This document shows positions 10,752 through 22,070 of a stretch of 64,000 bases of DNA, piece after piece. Numbering within the stretch: position 1 is the stretch's first letter; every line of letters begins with the position of its first letter. A model generated the notes under the pieces. It was not told where the DNA came from. It saw nothing but the letters and a program-made list of their open reading frames with translations, and searched no databases. The DNA comes from Euwallacea fornicatus (lineage: Eukaryota; Arthropoda; Insecta; Coleoptera; Curculionidae): positions 310,001 through 374,000 of the forward strand of contig NC_089549.1 in NCBI RefSeq assembly GCF_040115645.1, given 5' to 3'. Both the position numbers and the translations under genes were made by a program.

Positions 10752-13291
10752 CTACACCAGCTGCAACTGTCGATACAGCCTGAAGCTCTCAAAAATCCTC
10801 TCGTTTTGCTCAAACAACTGTCGGAAAATGCCCTTGTAGTCGATATCCGAGTTCCTTCCTCCGTACTCCGGGGGTAAAATGTGAGGGTCGATGAACTCGT
10901 GCAGGGAGTCCCTGTCGTCAAAGTGGAATTTGATCTGAAAATCCACCTTCACCGATCTGAAAGTCGCAATCAAGACCCTCACCACGTCCTTGATGGAGTC
11001 AGGCAAGAAGGGCCACAAAATCTTAACGACCGGCTTAACCATCATGTGGTTGTTGACCACGTGAAACCTGTAGTCCTTGAAGGGCAGGCACTGGATCTTC
11101 TTCACTGCCGTTTTAATGTTGTGAGGGGTGAGCCACTTGACGCTCTTCAAGTGAAAATTCGCTATGTCTACCAAAACGCACAAGCCCTTCTCCGAAGGAG
11201 AGTTAAGCAGGATCGATTCGATCCAGATGTCATCCACCGCAACTATTTCCAGAAGCTCCATTTTGGACGGGTTGCAATTAGCTTTAAAAAAAGAGTTACG
11301 GCAACAGTTGCCTTCAACGTGGGCAACACATCGTGCGTATTAGAGGTTAAGAGCTATTAAAAGGATTAGAGGAGAGGTGACGATTAGTTTTTAATTGAAA
11401 GATCGAAAATTGTTTTATTTTGGTTGAGTGGGTCATTATCAGAAATCCTCATGGTAGGTGGTGAATCACGAGCGGAGAGTATTGATTGATCCATTTGCCG
11501 GCGACGGATTGCTCGGGCTCCTCTAACGATGATCGCCCATTATACGCGCGGGGAGGGGGTAATGCGTTTGGAAAATTATTTTCTTGCTCGAGAGGAGATG
11601 GAAAATTTCCAGGTGACCGGCACAAACAGGAGGGAAAAGTGCATTGGCGATTTGGTGCACGTTGGCCTCCGGACTGCTAATTCTCAGTTTATATATAAAA
11701 TTAAAGCGACCTTTGCTTCCATTTGACGGCCTTAAAAAAATCACCTTATTTTATATTTCCCTTGCAATTAAGCATTTAATTTCCGTGCGAATGGTAATAA
11801 CTCATTTTTAACATATCGGGAAAATGGTCTTGTTATCGTCCCGACAATTAATAGACATGAATGCTTTAGCACGATTGTATCTTCAAGGTAAACAAACCTG
11901 CAGGAGAACGAGCGCCAACACCACCACAAAGCGCTTGTTTCTGATGACGTTTTTGTTCATTTTTCCTGCCCTGGGAGGTCCAAGGGCACTTTTACCGGGC
12001 GCGGCCGAGAACCTTTCTCTCGTTACCCATTCGGAACTGTCAAAATCCGATATGAAGACTTGAAGATTCGACAATACGTCGAAATATTTTAAAGCATTTT
12101 TTTGAATTTGTCAAATTCGGTACTTGAAAAAATTCACATGGAAACGTGAAAAATCGGCTTCGTCCAACTTGAACAGTCAATCATGGAAAGTGCAGTATTT
12201 CACACATGGACGCTTCGGAAACGATTCAGAATCGGCGCGGGGCCCGCCGTATCAGGTCATCCTCAAACTTTGAGGCGAACCCGAAGGTCCGGCGCGTCCC
12301 ACTCAAAATCGCCTCCAATTTCCCAACCAGAAGGTACAAACTGACAAAAATTTTCATCATCGCATACCCCAAAACCAAACTTTCTCACCTAATTTGACGA
12401 GATAGATCGGGCGCCCCTCCCTATCGGTCTCGGAGAGGACCGCTCGGATCTCCTTCTCTATCAGGTGCTTCTTGGCCATGGGAGGATCCGTGGTGAACCA
12501 CTCGGGGAACTCCGAAAGCAACTCGTAGTAGGTCTTTAGCTTGATTCAGAAACGAATTATGAAGGACGGATTTCAGCGAAGTCGTCACCGTTCTCACTCG
12601 AGCGAAGGCCTCCTCCACGACGAAAGACGTCCCTCCCAGAAACCTGTCCAAGTACACCTCATCCGTGAAGGGGAATCGGCTCAGTATTTTGTCATCTAAA
12701 AGAAATTACTCCAATCGATTCGGAGGTCTAATTGCGACGTGAGCTGCATGCTTCTGACTGGAATAATTCGTTAACTTCTCAATAACACTTCTTGGTCTCG
12801 CGAGTCATCCTCCGATGTAGCCACTCTTCCACTACATTGGCAAATTTCCGGGGTACCGGAACGGTAATTTCACGCGTAAATAACTGCTGTCCGATGATGA
12901 TTCGTTTTTAATGCACCTGCGTTTTGTGCCGTGCGTTAATGTGGCCGTTGCGGCCCCGTTTAAAAAAGGAAAATTTCCCCGCACTGCGACTGACGTTCGA
13001 CGAGACGTAAGTGGTACGAGAAAATCAACGGGGTGGTTCAGGCCTCAAGGCGGCAAGACTTAAAAATTACAAGGGAGAATTTTGCAAACGTCCTGCCGGA
13101 CAGCAGTCCTCGTACGTCGTGCAAACTGGCCTTTCTACTCGGGAAATTATTCTATCGGACGCGGGTTCGATTTGACGGGGAACCAAAGAACTGAACTGAC
13201 CTTGTATCATACGCTTCAGCTCGTCAACTCTCCTCTTCTTCTCGTCTTCGTCCAGACACAGTTCCTCGACCATCTTCTCACTACTTGACAT
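10752..13291 (-). CDS. CRAL-TRIO domain protein A (alpha-TTP/clavesin-like), 273 aa
   Basis: Minus-strand exons: 13201-13291, 12598-12695, 12389-12539, 10983-11281 and 10752-10934, summing to 274 codons. The introns of 58 and 48 bases were found by phase and by alignment to the sister genes. The 48-base one is read through without a stop in the raw frame. The product is a small cytosolic carrier that binds a hydrophobic ligand such as a retinoid, tocopherol or phosphoinositide. The CRAL-TRIO N-terminal helices run to about residue 110 (FLGGTSFVVEEAFARLKTYYELL). The lipid-binding SEC14-like fold follows, with VDIANF, HVVNNHMMVK and the SLHEFIDPHILPPEYGG tail. It is the most divergent and shortest of the cluster: HFDDRDSL replaces the usual HGxDxxSL. 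Its ligand cannot be told from sequence. Confidence 0.85.
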
Positions 13292-14704
13292 TTCAGCAAA
13301 TGAGAGTTTCGGTCAAACGTCGATGATGTAAAACTTTCTGTTGAGGTCTGCGTGAACCAACCGCGAATAACATGGATTAAAGCGACTCGTGTTATATTTA
13401 TGTGTCCTCTTCTACGAAGGTCAAATTGAAAAAATATTCTGCTAATTTACCAATTGAATGCGAGCATTAAGAGGAGAGATTAACGACCGAAATGCATAGG
13501 TCTTGTGAATCGAAAAATCATGATCTGAAACTTGACTTTTTCTACGACACCGCGTGTACGACGGCCACGGCCCCAGAGGGCACAAAGCGATAAATAGACT
13601 AAGCAGTGGTTAACTGAAATTAAAATATTACGATTGACTCAATTATCAGTGATTATAGTCGACGGATCCTTAGATAGATCAAAATTAAAGTATTATTTCA
13701 GCCACACAGTAGTTAATTCGTTTTAATTGCAGTTATCAACGGTAAATAATTTTTTAATCCCACCGCGAATGCAGGAAATTACATTTAAATTGTTGGGTGC
13801 CTAAATTTGCTTCGAAGTGACCTCTGTCCGCTTAGATATCGCGGATATGAGTACGCATAATGGGCAACGCAGAACCCGCGACGCGGATCATTTGTACGAT
13901 CCTTTTGCCATTTCGGCCCACTGCACGTGAGCCTTACCGCACGTAAACACGTGTGCCGTTGGATATTCTCTATATGATTTTTTAGACAACAGGCGATATA
14001 TCAATCTTTATCGGCGAAACCATGCGCCTATCTTGATTTTACGCTCGTTTGATTTGTGGCCGTTGTCCGAGGCGTGCTCGCACACAGTTGACCCACGAAA
14101 TGTCCGATTTCTTGGTGCAGCTTCCGTGCCCCTCAACCGAAATTCTTAGAGACCTTGGAGCTCTCTCACAATCTCGCAGCGTATGAGGCGTAATTCGTAA
14201 GCGAAATAAATAAATCGAATCCGCCATTAAGTCCAGAAAACAACGACCATCGCTCGCAGTCGTGACAAACGAGGTAGTGATGAAGATCAAGATGATCAGG
14301 CAACGAATTTTTCGTTTGTCGACTTGAGGAGGATGATTCGTGCCTCGCTTCGCTTAATTCGCACTCCCAGACCTCCAAATGTCGATTAAGATTTTGAAAT
14401 ATCTCATCGAAATGTCTAATTACCACCGCTGCTGTGAGCCGTTTTAATACGCAACATCCAGTGATCCGTACTCAATTATACCCTAATTAGCCATCATAAT
14501 AAATAATGACGTCTAGGAATGGAGGAGATGGAAACTTAATAATGTGTTAGTAACTTAAATGAAATCCGAGATCCCTCGGTTTCGTCTCGATCTACATTTA
14601 AGGAAAAGGCAAACTTCTGGGCAACCCTCCAGCGGAAATTTCCTTTAATATTACAACTTAGTCTACACGAGGCACATATCACAATACAACAACTAGCTCT
14701 ACCG
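13292..14704. other. intergenic, upstream of CRAL-TRIO A
   Basis: About 1.4 kb separates gene A from the 3' end of gene B. Only chance frames are present (for example 14166-14426 on the minus strand, which matches nothing I recognise). The promoter of gene A should lie here, but no clear core elements were identified. Confidence 0.5.
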
Positions 14705-16133
14705 TCAAAGCCGCAGGTTCTTCAAAAACTCCCTTCCACCTTCGTAGCCGCAGGCCCCCATCTCGTCAAGCAGCCCCTCATTCTCATTCAAAACGGCGAT
14801 CCATTCGTCAAACCTGTAATCCTTGTGGATCCCTCCGTACCTGTTACGTAAGAAAAGTCACATTTCTGAGTGCCCTGAGGCCCTGCTCGAAGCGTCTACC
14901 TTTCCGGCAAGTATTTAGGGGACACGTGTTTGTGGAGACTCTCCAAATCTGGATGAATCACTATTTTGGCTTTAACGTAATCCGAGAGAAAAGGTTTTAA
15001 CATGCCAAAAGCGCAATCGAAGATTTTTGAGACGTTGATGATGTGGACGGCCTCAATGCGGTGAGGAATTGAGCTCTAAACGAGTAAAACCGGTAAAATC
15101 ATTTAAGCGAGCAATGAGAGGCTTACGTAAGCAACGGCGAGCATATGTTTAACGATAGAGGGAGAGAGGTACCAAGCATGGTTGGCGCCCAAATCGCCCA
15201 CATCCATAACGCAAACTCCGCCCAGGATTTGGTGCTTCGGCTCCAAGATGGCCGTCTGGATGAGAAAGATCACAGCTTGGAAGAGCGCCTCGGTGGTGAA
15301 CCGCGAGGTATTCCATTTCCCTTGAAGGTATTAGAGAACTTACAAGTTTGTGTTAGTTGCTACTAATTGGATTTTCTATGCGTTTAAAATGCCAATGTAC
15401 GGCAGTTATTCCACCTTCCGACTCGATTTTTGGAAAAATTCCCCTAGAGATGGCGCCAGCCAACTGATATTTGACTTCGTCTATATCGGTGGGCTGATCT
15501 ATGCAACTAGTCATACGGAAGTCCACTAGCCGTTTGGTGGAAAATATACTTGAAAATCCTACCGATTCTGAAGAAAAGCATCCTCCTTCCGTCTTCATTG
15601 ACGTAAGGTGGCACACTGAATATCTCGGCCTCCGCTATGTCCAGCATTGTCTTGAAGTCCACGTTTCCGAAGTAATTAGGGTTTTCCTCCCTGAACGCGT
15701 GGTAATTCACTATCTATTTATAACGATTGTTTATACGATTAAACCGTCATGACGTGACAAAGCATTTTCGCTAATTAGGTTTCTTACCAGCCTGTGAGCC
15801 ATCCGAACGATGAAATGCCTGGCCCTCAAGAACCTCAACAAGAACACATCGTCAGTCCTGTCGGGCACACATTCCCCTCTTTCTGAAATTAACTCCGCTG
15901 AAGGTGCGAATTCAAAGAGAGGGCACGTTACCAAAAATCATGCTTCTAAGCTCCTCGATAAGCTCCAATTTGGTGTTCCTATCTTCCCCTATGTTCCTTT
16001 CGGCCCACTTCATCAGAGGGTCGTGAGGGCCCGGCTCCGAAACGTCGATCGAGGGCCGCAAGGCTTCGTCCGGTTTGACGGCCTCTCCTTGGATTTCGAG
16101 GAGAATCTCCCTGCTGTTTGAGCCGTCCTCCAT
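14705..16133 (-). CDS. CRAL-TRIO domain protein B (alpha-TTP-like), 317 aa
   Basis: Minus-strand exons: 15932-16133, 15788-15882, 15563-15713, 15127-15320, 14900-15075 and 14705-14840, giving 318 codons. Exons of 95, 151 and 194 bases have the same length and phase in gene C, which shows descent by tandem duplication. The first about 95 residues hold the N-terminal helices, with DRTDDVFLLRFLRARHF. The SEC14-like lipid pocket follows (VPPYVNEDGRRMLFF, ILGGVCVMDVGDL, HIINVSKIFDCAFGMLKPFL, SLHKHVSPKYLPERYGG). The role is intracellular transport of a hydrophobic ligand. The ATG at 16133 is used because the upstream frame has no ATG; an acceptor-like TTTCAG about 40 bases upstream suggests a non-coding first exon. 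An AGATGGCGC motif lies in the 15321-15562 intron. Confidence 0.9.
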
Positions 16134-19100
16134 CGCTTTAATAACCAATTTTATTGAGCTGAAATAAATTAACAGACAACATAGTCCTTTGTAGGTATTA
16201 TTGGTAATTGATGGCTGTCATCAAAACAAAGCGCTTATTAAAAAAAGTTTGTTCTATTTCCCATTCGGGTAAGTATCTATTGTCTATTAAACGAAGGTCG
16301 TTTACGTTGGTACCCGACGATTAGTACGAAATTGGACTTATCGTAATTGGAGTAATTTCAAATGTGTAACATTGTTTAGAACGAAACGCTAATGCGTAGG
16401 TAAGGTCGCAAGCGGCTGGAGGTGCACGATAGAGGACGTGCTGAGTTCGGCGAAAACGGTTGGAGGAGCGGATAATGGAGGAGAGTGAGATCGAATTTTG
16501 GAAAAATTCCGATCTCAACGACTTCGTGCGCAGACTTAAACGCAAAGTGAGGAAGAGCCCATCTCGAAATCGACTTTACGACGCATCGTTGTGATGAAGC
16601 AAATGTCTCATTTTGGTCGTTCAACCTACCAGTGCAATTTGGCTTCCCTCGACAATACACACGAAAATTCTGACAAAAACGTACACAATGGAGACCGTTT
16701 TCTCACTGCAATAATCGGTATCTTGACGGTTCTAGATTAGATATTTAACAATAGTCCTTACAAGCGCTCCTACATTCCGCCTGCTCGTGGAATACCAATC
16801 AATCGGAATTTTTTTCGCAGTTTCAATATGGGACTGTGGCAACAGCGTTACTGTACGCATACAAATTTGCTGCGAACCCTGTATAATACTTGCCGATAGT
16901 TAGATAACTCCACAATATAAGCCGCGAGGCCTTTGTATAACAGGTCCCATTACACAACCATAAGGAAGCAACGAAAGCTCAGCGATCGCCTAGAAAGTAA
17001 TTTTCTCTTGCTACTTATGACACAGGCCGCCTCAGAAGGTTAAAGAAAAACGTTCGGTGACGCATTCGATCGAGTTTGCAATCGATCGGAGGTTGCGAAT
17101 TTGGATCGGTTCAGATCGCTCAGAAATCGTCCAGATTTTGCACGATTCGAGGTCGCCCGAGCGATTTTTGATACCGAAAAACCTTTCCGCGACCCTGGTG
17201 ACCGTTCACAAATCGAGTCGTGATTGATTATTGGTCGTGATTGCCAGTTAACGACATCCGACATTCCAAACATCGCACTTTAGTCACCTTGTCTCGACAC
17301 CATCCATGACCTTCGTAATGGATGGAAATGCTCTTTCGGCAACCGGTCTGCCGATGCAGAAAAACCCATTAACAATAAACAAAGTTCTGGTCGACGACCC
17401 TAAGATGCACGGTGATCAATTCTGATGTTTGGAGTGATATCACTCATCTGGTTCGACTGCAGGCGATAATAGGGCTCGTTTCGGAACCTTCATGACTCTG
17501 AAAGCGGCATTTTGCCGCTAAAGGGCGCGCGTCGGTTAACGGGAAGAAAATGATAAAATAATCTCATTACTCACTGTTTTTCTCTTCACGTAAAGAACTC
17601 ATCGTTAACTGAACGCACCAAAAACAGGCAGAAGGTCGAGCTTCGTAAACTAATAATGGTTAATCACGTATGATAGTGCGAGTGAAAATGTTGTTCTACT
17701 GATAAGGCGAAAGAAGAGGTCAAGCGTATCTACAGAGGGGTCTACCTTCAACTGACGGCACCAGCATCAACTGCACTATATTTCCGAAACAAAGATTGCT
17801 GATAAATGAATTACGCACTAATCACTGCAAGTACCAACTGCGATTAGACGGATACTGATCGGCAGCAAAGGTTAAACCGAATTGAAATTAGCAGTACTGC
17901 AGTGTTTCTTTATCGAGACCCGCGATGCAGCAGCTTACGTTCATAATATAGATTTCAACGATCGCATCATTATAAATACTAGTAAAATTTAGACTGGAAA
18001 AGTATCATACTTAAAGGTGAACTCAGCCGAGTCACTTTGAATTTTAAATATCGCAAACGTTAATTTTTCTCGTGGTGAAATGAGCCCATAAGTCTTCTCC
18101 CTTATCTCCATCTCTTCCGGTGTATCGACCTCCGACACCCACACGAAGAGAGTTTAACGAGGCCGGAAAGTTTGTTTTAAACAATCTTGTGCATGTGAAA
18201 ACCGATCGGGGCCTTAAAACGGGGAAGGAAAGGACCCAAGGGTTCCGCACTTTGATTCGTTTCGAAATCGTTTTCTAGGTCATGGGTAGTAACTAAAAGA
18301 AATTCCACTTGCAATAACCGCATTTACATCACCATTACCCTATTACAAACACGGCAAAGTACAAATCGACAATTTCAATTAAATCATTTATTATTAATTG
18401 AGGATTTAACTTAATGCGATCGACTACCTGCAAGCCGATTTTCCAAACAAAACGGATACGTGTAATTTCGTTACAACAATAACAGAACTGAAACTGCAAT
18501 TTTCACCCATTTCCCCCATCGAATTAGGTCGAAGTGTAAATATTCCCTCTACTCCTCCCCCCCGTCAAATCTTTCTTCCCTGCGAATCTCCACGGATCCC
18601 TGGAGACTCTCCCAAATTATCTTAACGTCTTAACCCGCCGATCTGAGGTGGAAAATCGTGGTTCTACACCCCCATGCCTAAAAACCAATAAACCACCAAC
18701 ACCAACCTCCCCCCTCGGTAAATAAAGTATATTTTTGGGGCAAATGCTTAAGGTCGATGCTTATTGATGATTCGTTGAAGGAAAAATTGAAAATCTCGCC
18801 GATTTACGTAGACAGGCTTTGCTGCATCGGCGAGTTATTGACGGTGTGGAACAAACATATACTTTCTTGACATGATGGTGATTACATAATTAATTATTTA
18901 AATCGTTTACGGTGGCTTGCGCCATCTCTCGGCAAAGACATTAATTACTACATCTGTGCAGGTCTTGATTAGCGTCGATTGACTTGATTATGCCCGGACA
19001 CGGTTCGTTCACCAGTGAGTCAAAAATAACGGCCTTCGAAATTTCACACATCCACTAGTAATTCAGTATATCGCTGATCTTGCGTAATTTAATTGCGAAT

Positions 19101-19272
19101 GTGTCTTGAAAATTAAATGGGTTAAAGCGGAAAAAAACTATTATCAGAAAATTAAATCTCACAAGCGCACGAGCCAATATTTTCAAAGGGGAAATTTGCC
19201 TTCTTGTGTAAATTTTCTAAAGTAATTCCTCTTATTTAAACTTAAACATGCGGAATTTTCGTATGTATCATT
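16134..19272. other. intergenic, 3.1 kb, no gene seen
   Basis: Upstream region of gene B. Frames at 16321-16660, 17040-17273 and 18044-18250 show no family similarity. One copy of GCGCCATCT is at 18919-18927. Confidence 0.5.
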
Positions 19273-19676
19273 CTAGAAGTTCCCGTGGTATTTAACGGGA
19301 AGAAAAAAATCCCTATTGCCCAAAATGTGGGCCCCCGGTGTCGTAATGAGGAGCTCCAAAGTCGCCATCGCCACTTGAAATGGCGCCAGGATTACGTACT
19401 TTTCCGGATCTCGTTTACCTCCATAATATCGACCGACCATCTTTGAAATTGTCTTCGCTGATAAGCTCCCGCATTCTGTCGAGAATGATCCTCTACTCAT
19501 CCTCGTCCCTGTAGAACGGGACATTCACGGCATTATCGCACGAGACGTGCAGCGGCCGCGTGAGGTTCGCGCCCTCAAAAAACCCTAAATTGTCGCCTTT
19601 GAAACTGCATTAATTCATAAACCGAAACTTGGGAGTTGGACTTATTTTGAAATTCACAGAGAACTTCGCTATCCAT
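19273..19676 (-). pseudogene. truncated CRAL-TRIO pseudogene, partial copy of gene C
   Basis: Reading the minus strand from 19676 gives MDSEVLCEF, matching the start MDSEVLYEL of neighbouring gene C, and the upstream TTTAG acceptor is also shared. The copy then jumps over the rest of exon 1 and all of exon 2 into GFFEGANLTRPLHVS (gene C: EYFDGVNLMRLLRIS) and VPFYRDEDE, where a TAG interrupts the frame. After the stop, RIILDRM continues, and an exon-4-like piece follows (RDPEKYVILAPFQVAMATLELL; gene C: WDPEKYTITELFQATMAILEL). No C-terminal half is present. It is therefore a decayed partial duplicate about 360 bp downstream of the end of gene C. The assignment is secure; exact limits are approximate. 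Confidence 0.8.
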
Positions 19677-20032
19677 AGGCATGAGCGAAACTAAATTATT
19701 AGAGAGTGAATCTACTCGTTGGTTACGTTATCCCGTACGAACAGTACGTTAAATTCAAGAGGCGAACGCGGTGCTAATCGTCCGGGACAGTTTCGTCGTA
19801 TTTTTTTTTTTTTTTTCAAAATTGACGCATTATCCATATATAACCATATAACCATAATTAACAAATTGCGGTTTAATGTGAATTGCAAATGTGCGCTGAA
19901 TGAATGCAGTAAAACGTTAAGGAAGTAAACAAGTCGGGAATTTGTAATACTCCACCTTTATTATAACACATAAAAATAGAAAGTAATAAAGCTTAGCAAG
20001 CAACGCTAAAACAGCAACTGAAACGTCACTTC

Positions 20033-22070
20033 CTAACTGCCCTTCCCATCCGATAAACTCTGATCCTCCTCTAAATCTTTCCTGTGCTCCTCCGCCAAAT
20101 CCCTCTCACTTATGTCATACCCCAAATTCTTCAACTCTCCCAATATCTGAGCGCTCCTGTTAAACCCATGAACCCAAGGTACAAAATCGTAGTCCGGATG
20201 TTTGCCCCCATACCTCGAAACGAATCATCCATTAACACCTATCTTGAATTCATTAAAAAAAAAAAAAAAACATACTTTTCAGGCAAATGCTTCGGATCGA
20301 TGTGCTTGTGTAGGCTATCCAGGTCTTCTCCATGGAAGAAAATGCGGTTTTTCATAGGGCCTGTGATAAAAGGTTGAAAAACCCGATATACGATGTCGAA
20401 GATCCAGGGTTGGAATACTATGTGAATTGCGTGGATTTTCATTGGAAAAGAAGTCTGCAAATGTCTTCGTGAGTAAAAGGAAAATTGAAAGTCTTATGAG
20501 TTAATGTAGAGCTTGCAAAGACGCCCAATTTGATATTTTCTTAAGGGTTTTAGGATCTCAAGACACGACTTCGAGGCATAAACGCTCATTTTTAATAATT
20601 TTGTGTCTTCCTGACTGAAAGGTGAATACCATATTTCCACTAAAATTCCGCTAGATTTTGGTTCTTTACACCTACTGGCGCCATCTGCTAACGTGGCGCA
20701 ACACTTTCATTCAATCCACCGACGAGCGTCATCTACTAACATGGTGCAAGACTTTGCTTTTTACAACAACTGGCGCCATCTCTCGGAAATGTCACCACTT
20801 CACTAGGCTAGATCAACAATTTGATAGTTTGAAAATCGTGCTCTCCAAGGTGTCAAGAATAATAGATTTCCGATTTTTAATCTTCAAATAATAGTTCTAT
20901 TTTCTATTGCTTTCGACTTAATTTAACTACCAATTTTTCATCATCACTGGGAAGTTCACAGCTCATATATGCGTAAATTCCAATAGCTTACGAGTGAACA
21001 CTTCCAAGATGGGAATTTCTTTCACTCTTTGATGTTAGTTTTCTATGTAAATTTCTAATTTCAGGTCCAAACGATTATGCCTTTATACCACTAAACGTTG
21101 CTTAATTACCATGTTTCGCCGTAATTAAACGATTTTAAGCTAAAATATTAGTAAAGTTTAAGGGCACGAATCGAATATGTTTAATCTAATGAGCCTCATG
21201 TGAATTTTCAATTGTCGCAATTTAAACTTCAGAGGATGCTTCAGAAACTAGAATATTCTTACATATTAGTTTACACTCTATGAGTTGACGGGATATCAAA
21301 TTGAAAAATTCTCTTCACTCGGAATTTTTTATCTTACCACCAAAACCTGCACTATTTTATGAGCCAAACTGGGAGTCATGTAGTATGCCTGCTGGAGGGT
21401 CAAATTAGACAAGTCAAATAGCCCGATTCCCCCCAAAATCTGGGCTCTGGGTTCCATTATGGCCAGTTCCAAAATCGCCATTGTCGCCTGGAACAGCTCC
21501 GTAATTGTATATTTTTCTGGGTCCCATTTACCTTCAGAATTTCAATGAACCATATTAAAAATTACCCTCAACAATCGAACACACCCATTCTATAGAGGAG
21601 GATCCTCCTCCCGCTGGCCTCCCTATAGGGAGGGACCGTTATAATGTCATCGCCAGAGATGCGCAGCAGTCGCATGAGATTCACCCCATCAAAATACTCT
21701 GGATTTTCTTCCTTGAACCTATAGTAGTTTACGAACTAAAACTCTGTTGTTTTAGGACTGGGGTCATTTTAGAAGACAAGAATTTACCAACTTATAGGCG
21801 GCTTCGACGCTAAATTTTCGCCCTCTAAGGAACCGCAAGAGGAAGGCATCATCGGTCCTATGAGGGGTGCACTCTCCTCTGGCTGGTAAAAAATGCATCA
21901 ATCAATCTTGGATACACAGGGCAGAAACACCAACCATATATCAAATCTCGAAAATCTTCCAGGACCATGCAACGCGTATTCGGGTCCTCCCTAATGTTCT
22001 CCTTGGCCCATTTTTGCAGCTCCTGGGGGGGCGTCCCTAAATCCAACTCGTAGAGAACCTCGCTGTCCAT
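20033..22070 (-). CDS. CRAL-TRIO domain protein C (alpha-TTP-like), 311 aa
   Basis: Minus-strand exons: 21935-22070, 21788-21882, 21585-21735, 21338-21531, 20276-20454 and 20033-20213, giving 312 codons. Exon 1 encodes MDSEVLYELDLG and an amphipathic region. Exon 2 has the RTDDAFLLRFLRGRKFS helix. Exons 3-5 form the lipid-binding SEC14 fold (VPPYREASGRRILLY, KWDPEKYTITELFQ, ILGGIGLFDLS, IFFHGEDLDSLHKHIDPKHLPEKYGG). The last exon has an acidic, charged tail of about 35 residues that is absent from gene B. The gene is intact. It is the parent of the pseudogene downstream. Intron 4 (20455-21337) holds a cluster of CCATCT repeats. A TTTAG acceptor just upstream of the ATG suggests a separate 5' exon. 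The ligand is unknown. Confidence 0.9.
20670..20795. repeat. three-unit degenerate tandem repeat with GCGCCATCT core
   Basis: Three units of about 45-50 bases, each starting near ACTGGCGCCATCT or GAGCGTCATCT and continuing CTAACRTGGYGCAA, occupy this stretch of gene C intron 4. Two units contain the exact 9-mer GCGCCATCT (20678-20686 and 20773-20781). The function is unknown. Confidence 0.5.

Noticed and set aside
10881..11360. 159-codon plus-strand open frame.
   Set aside because: It is antisense to the conserved exons of CRAL-TRIO gene A and shows no family similarity.
14039..14426. Minus-strand frames of 83 and 86 codons between genes A and B.
   Set aside because: No family match and no link by phase to neighbouring exons.
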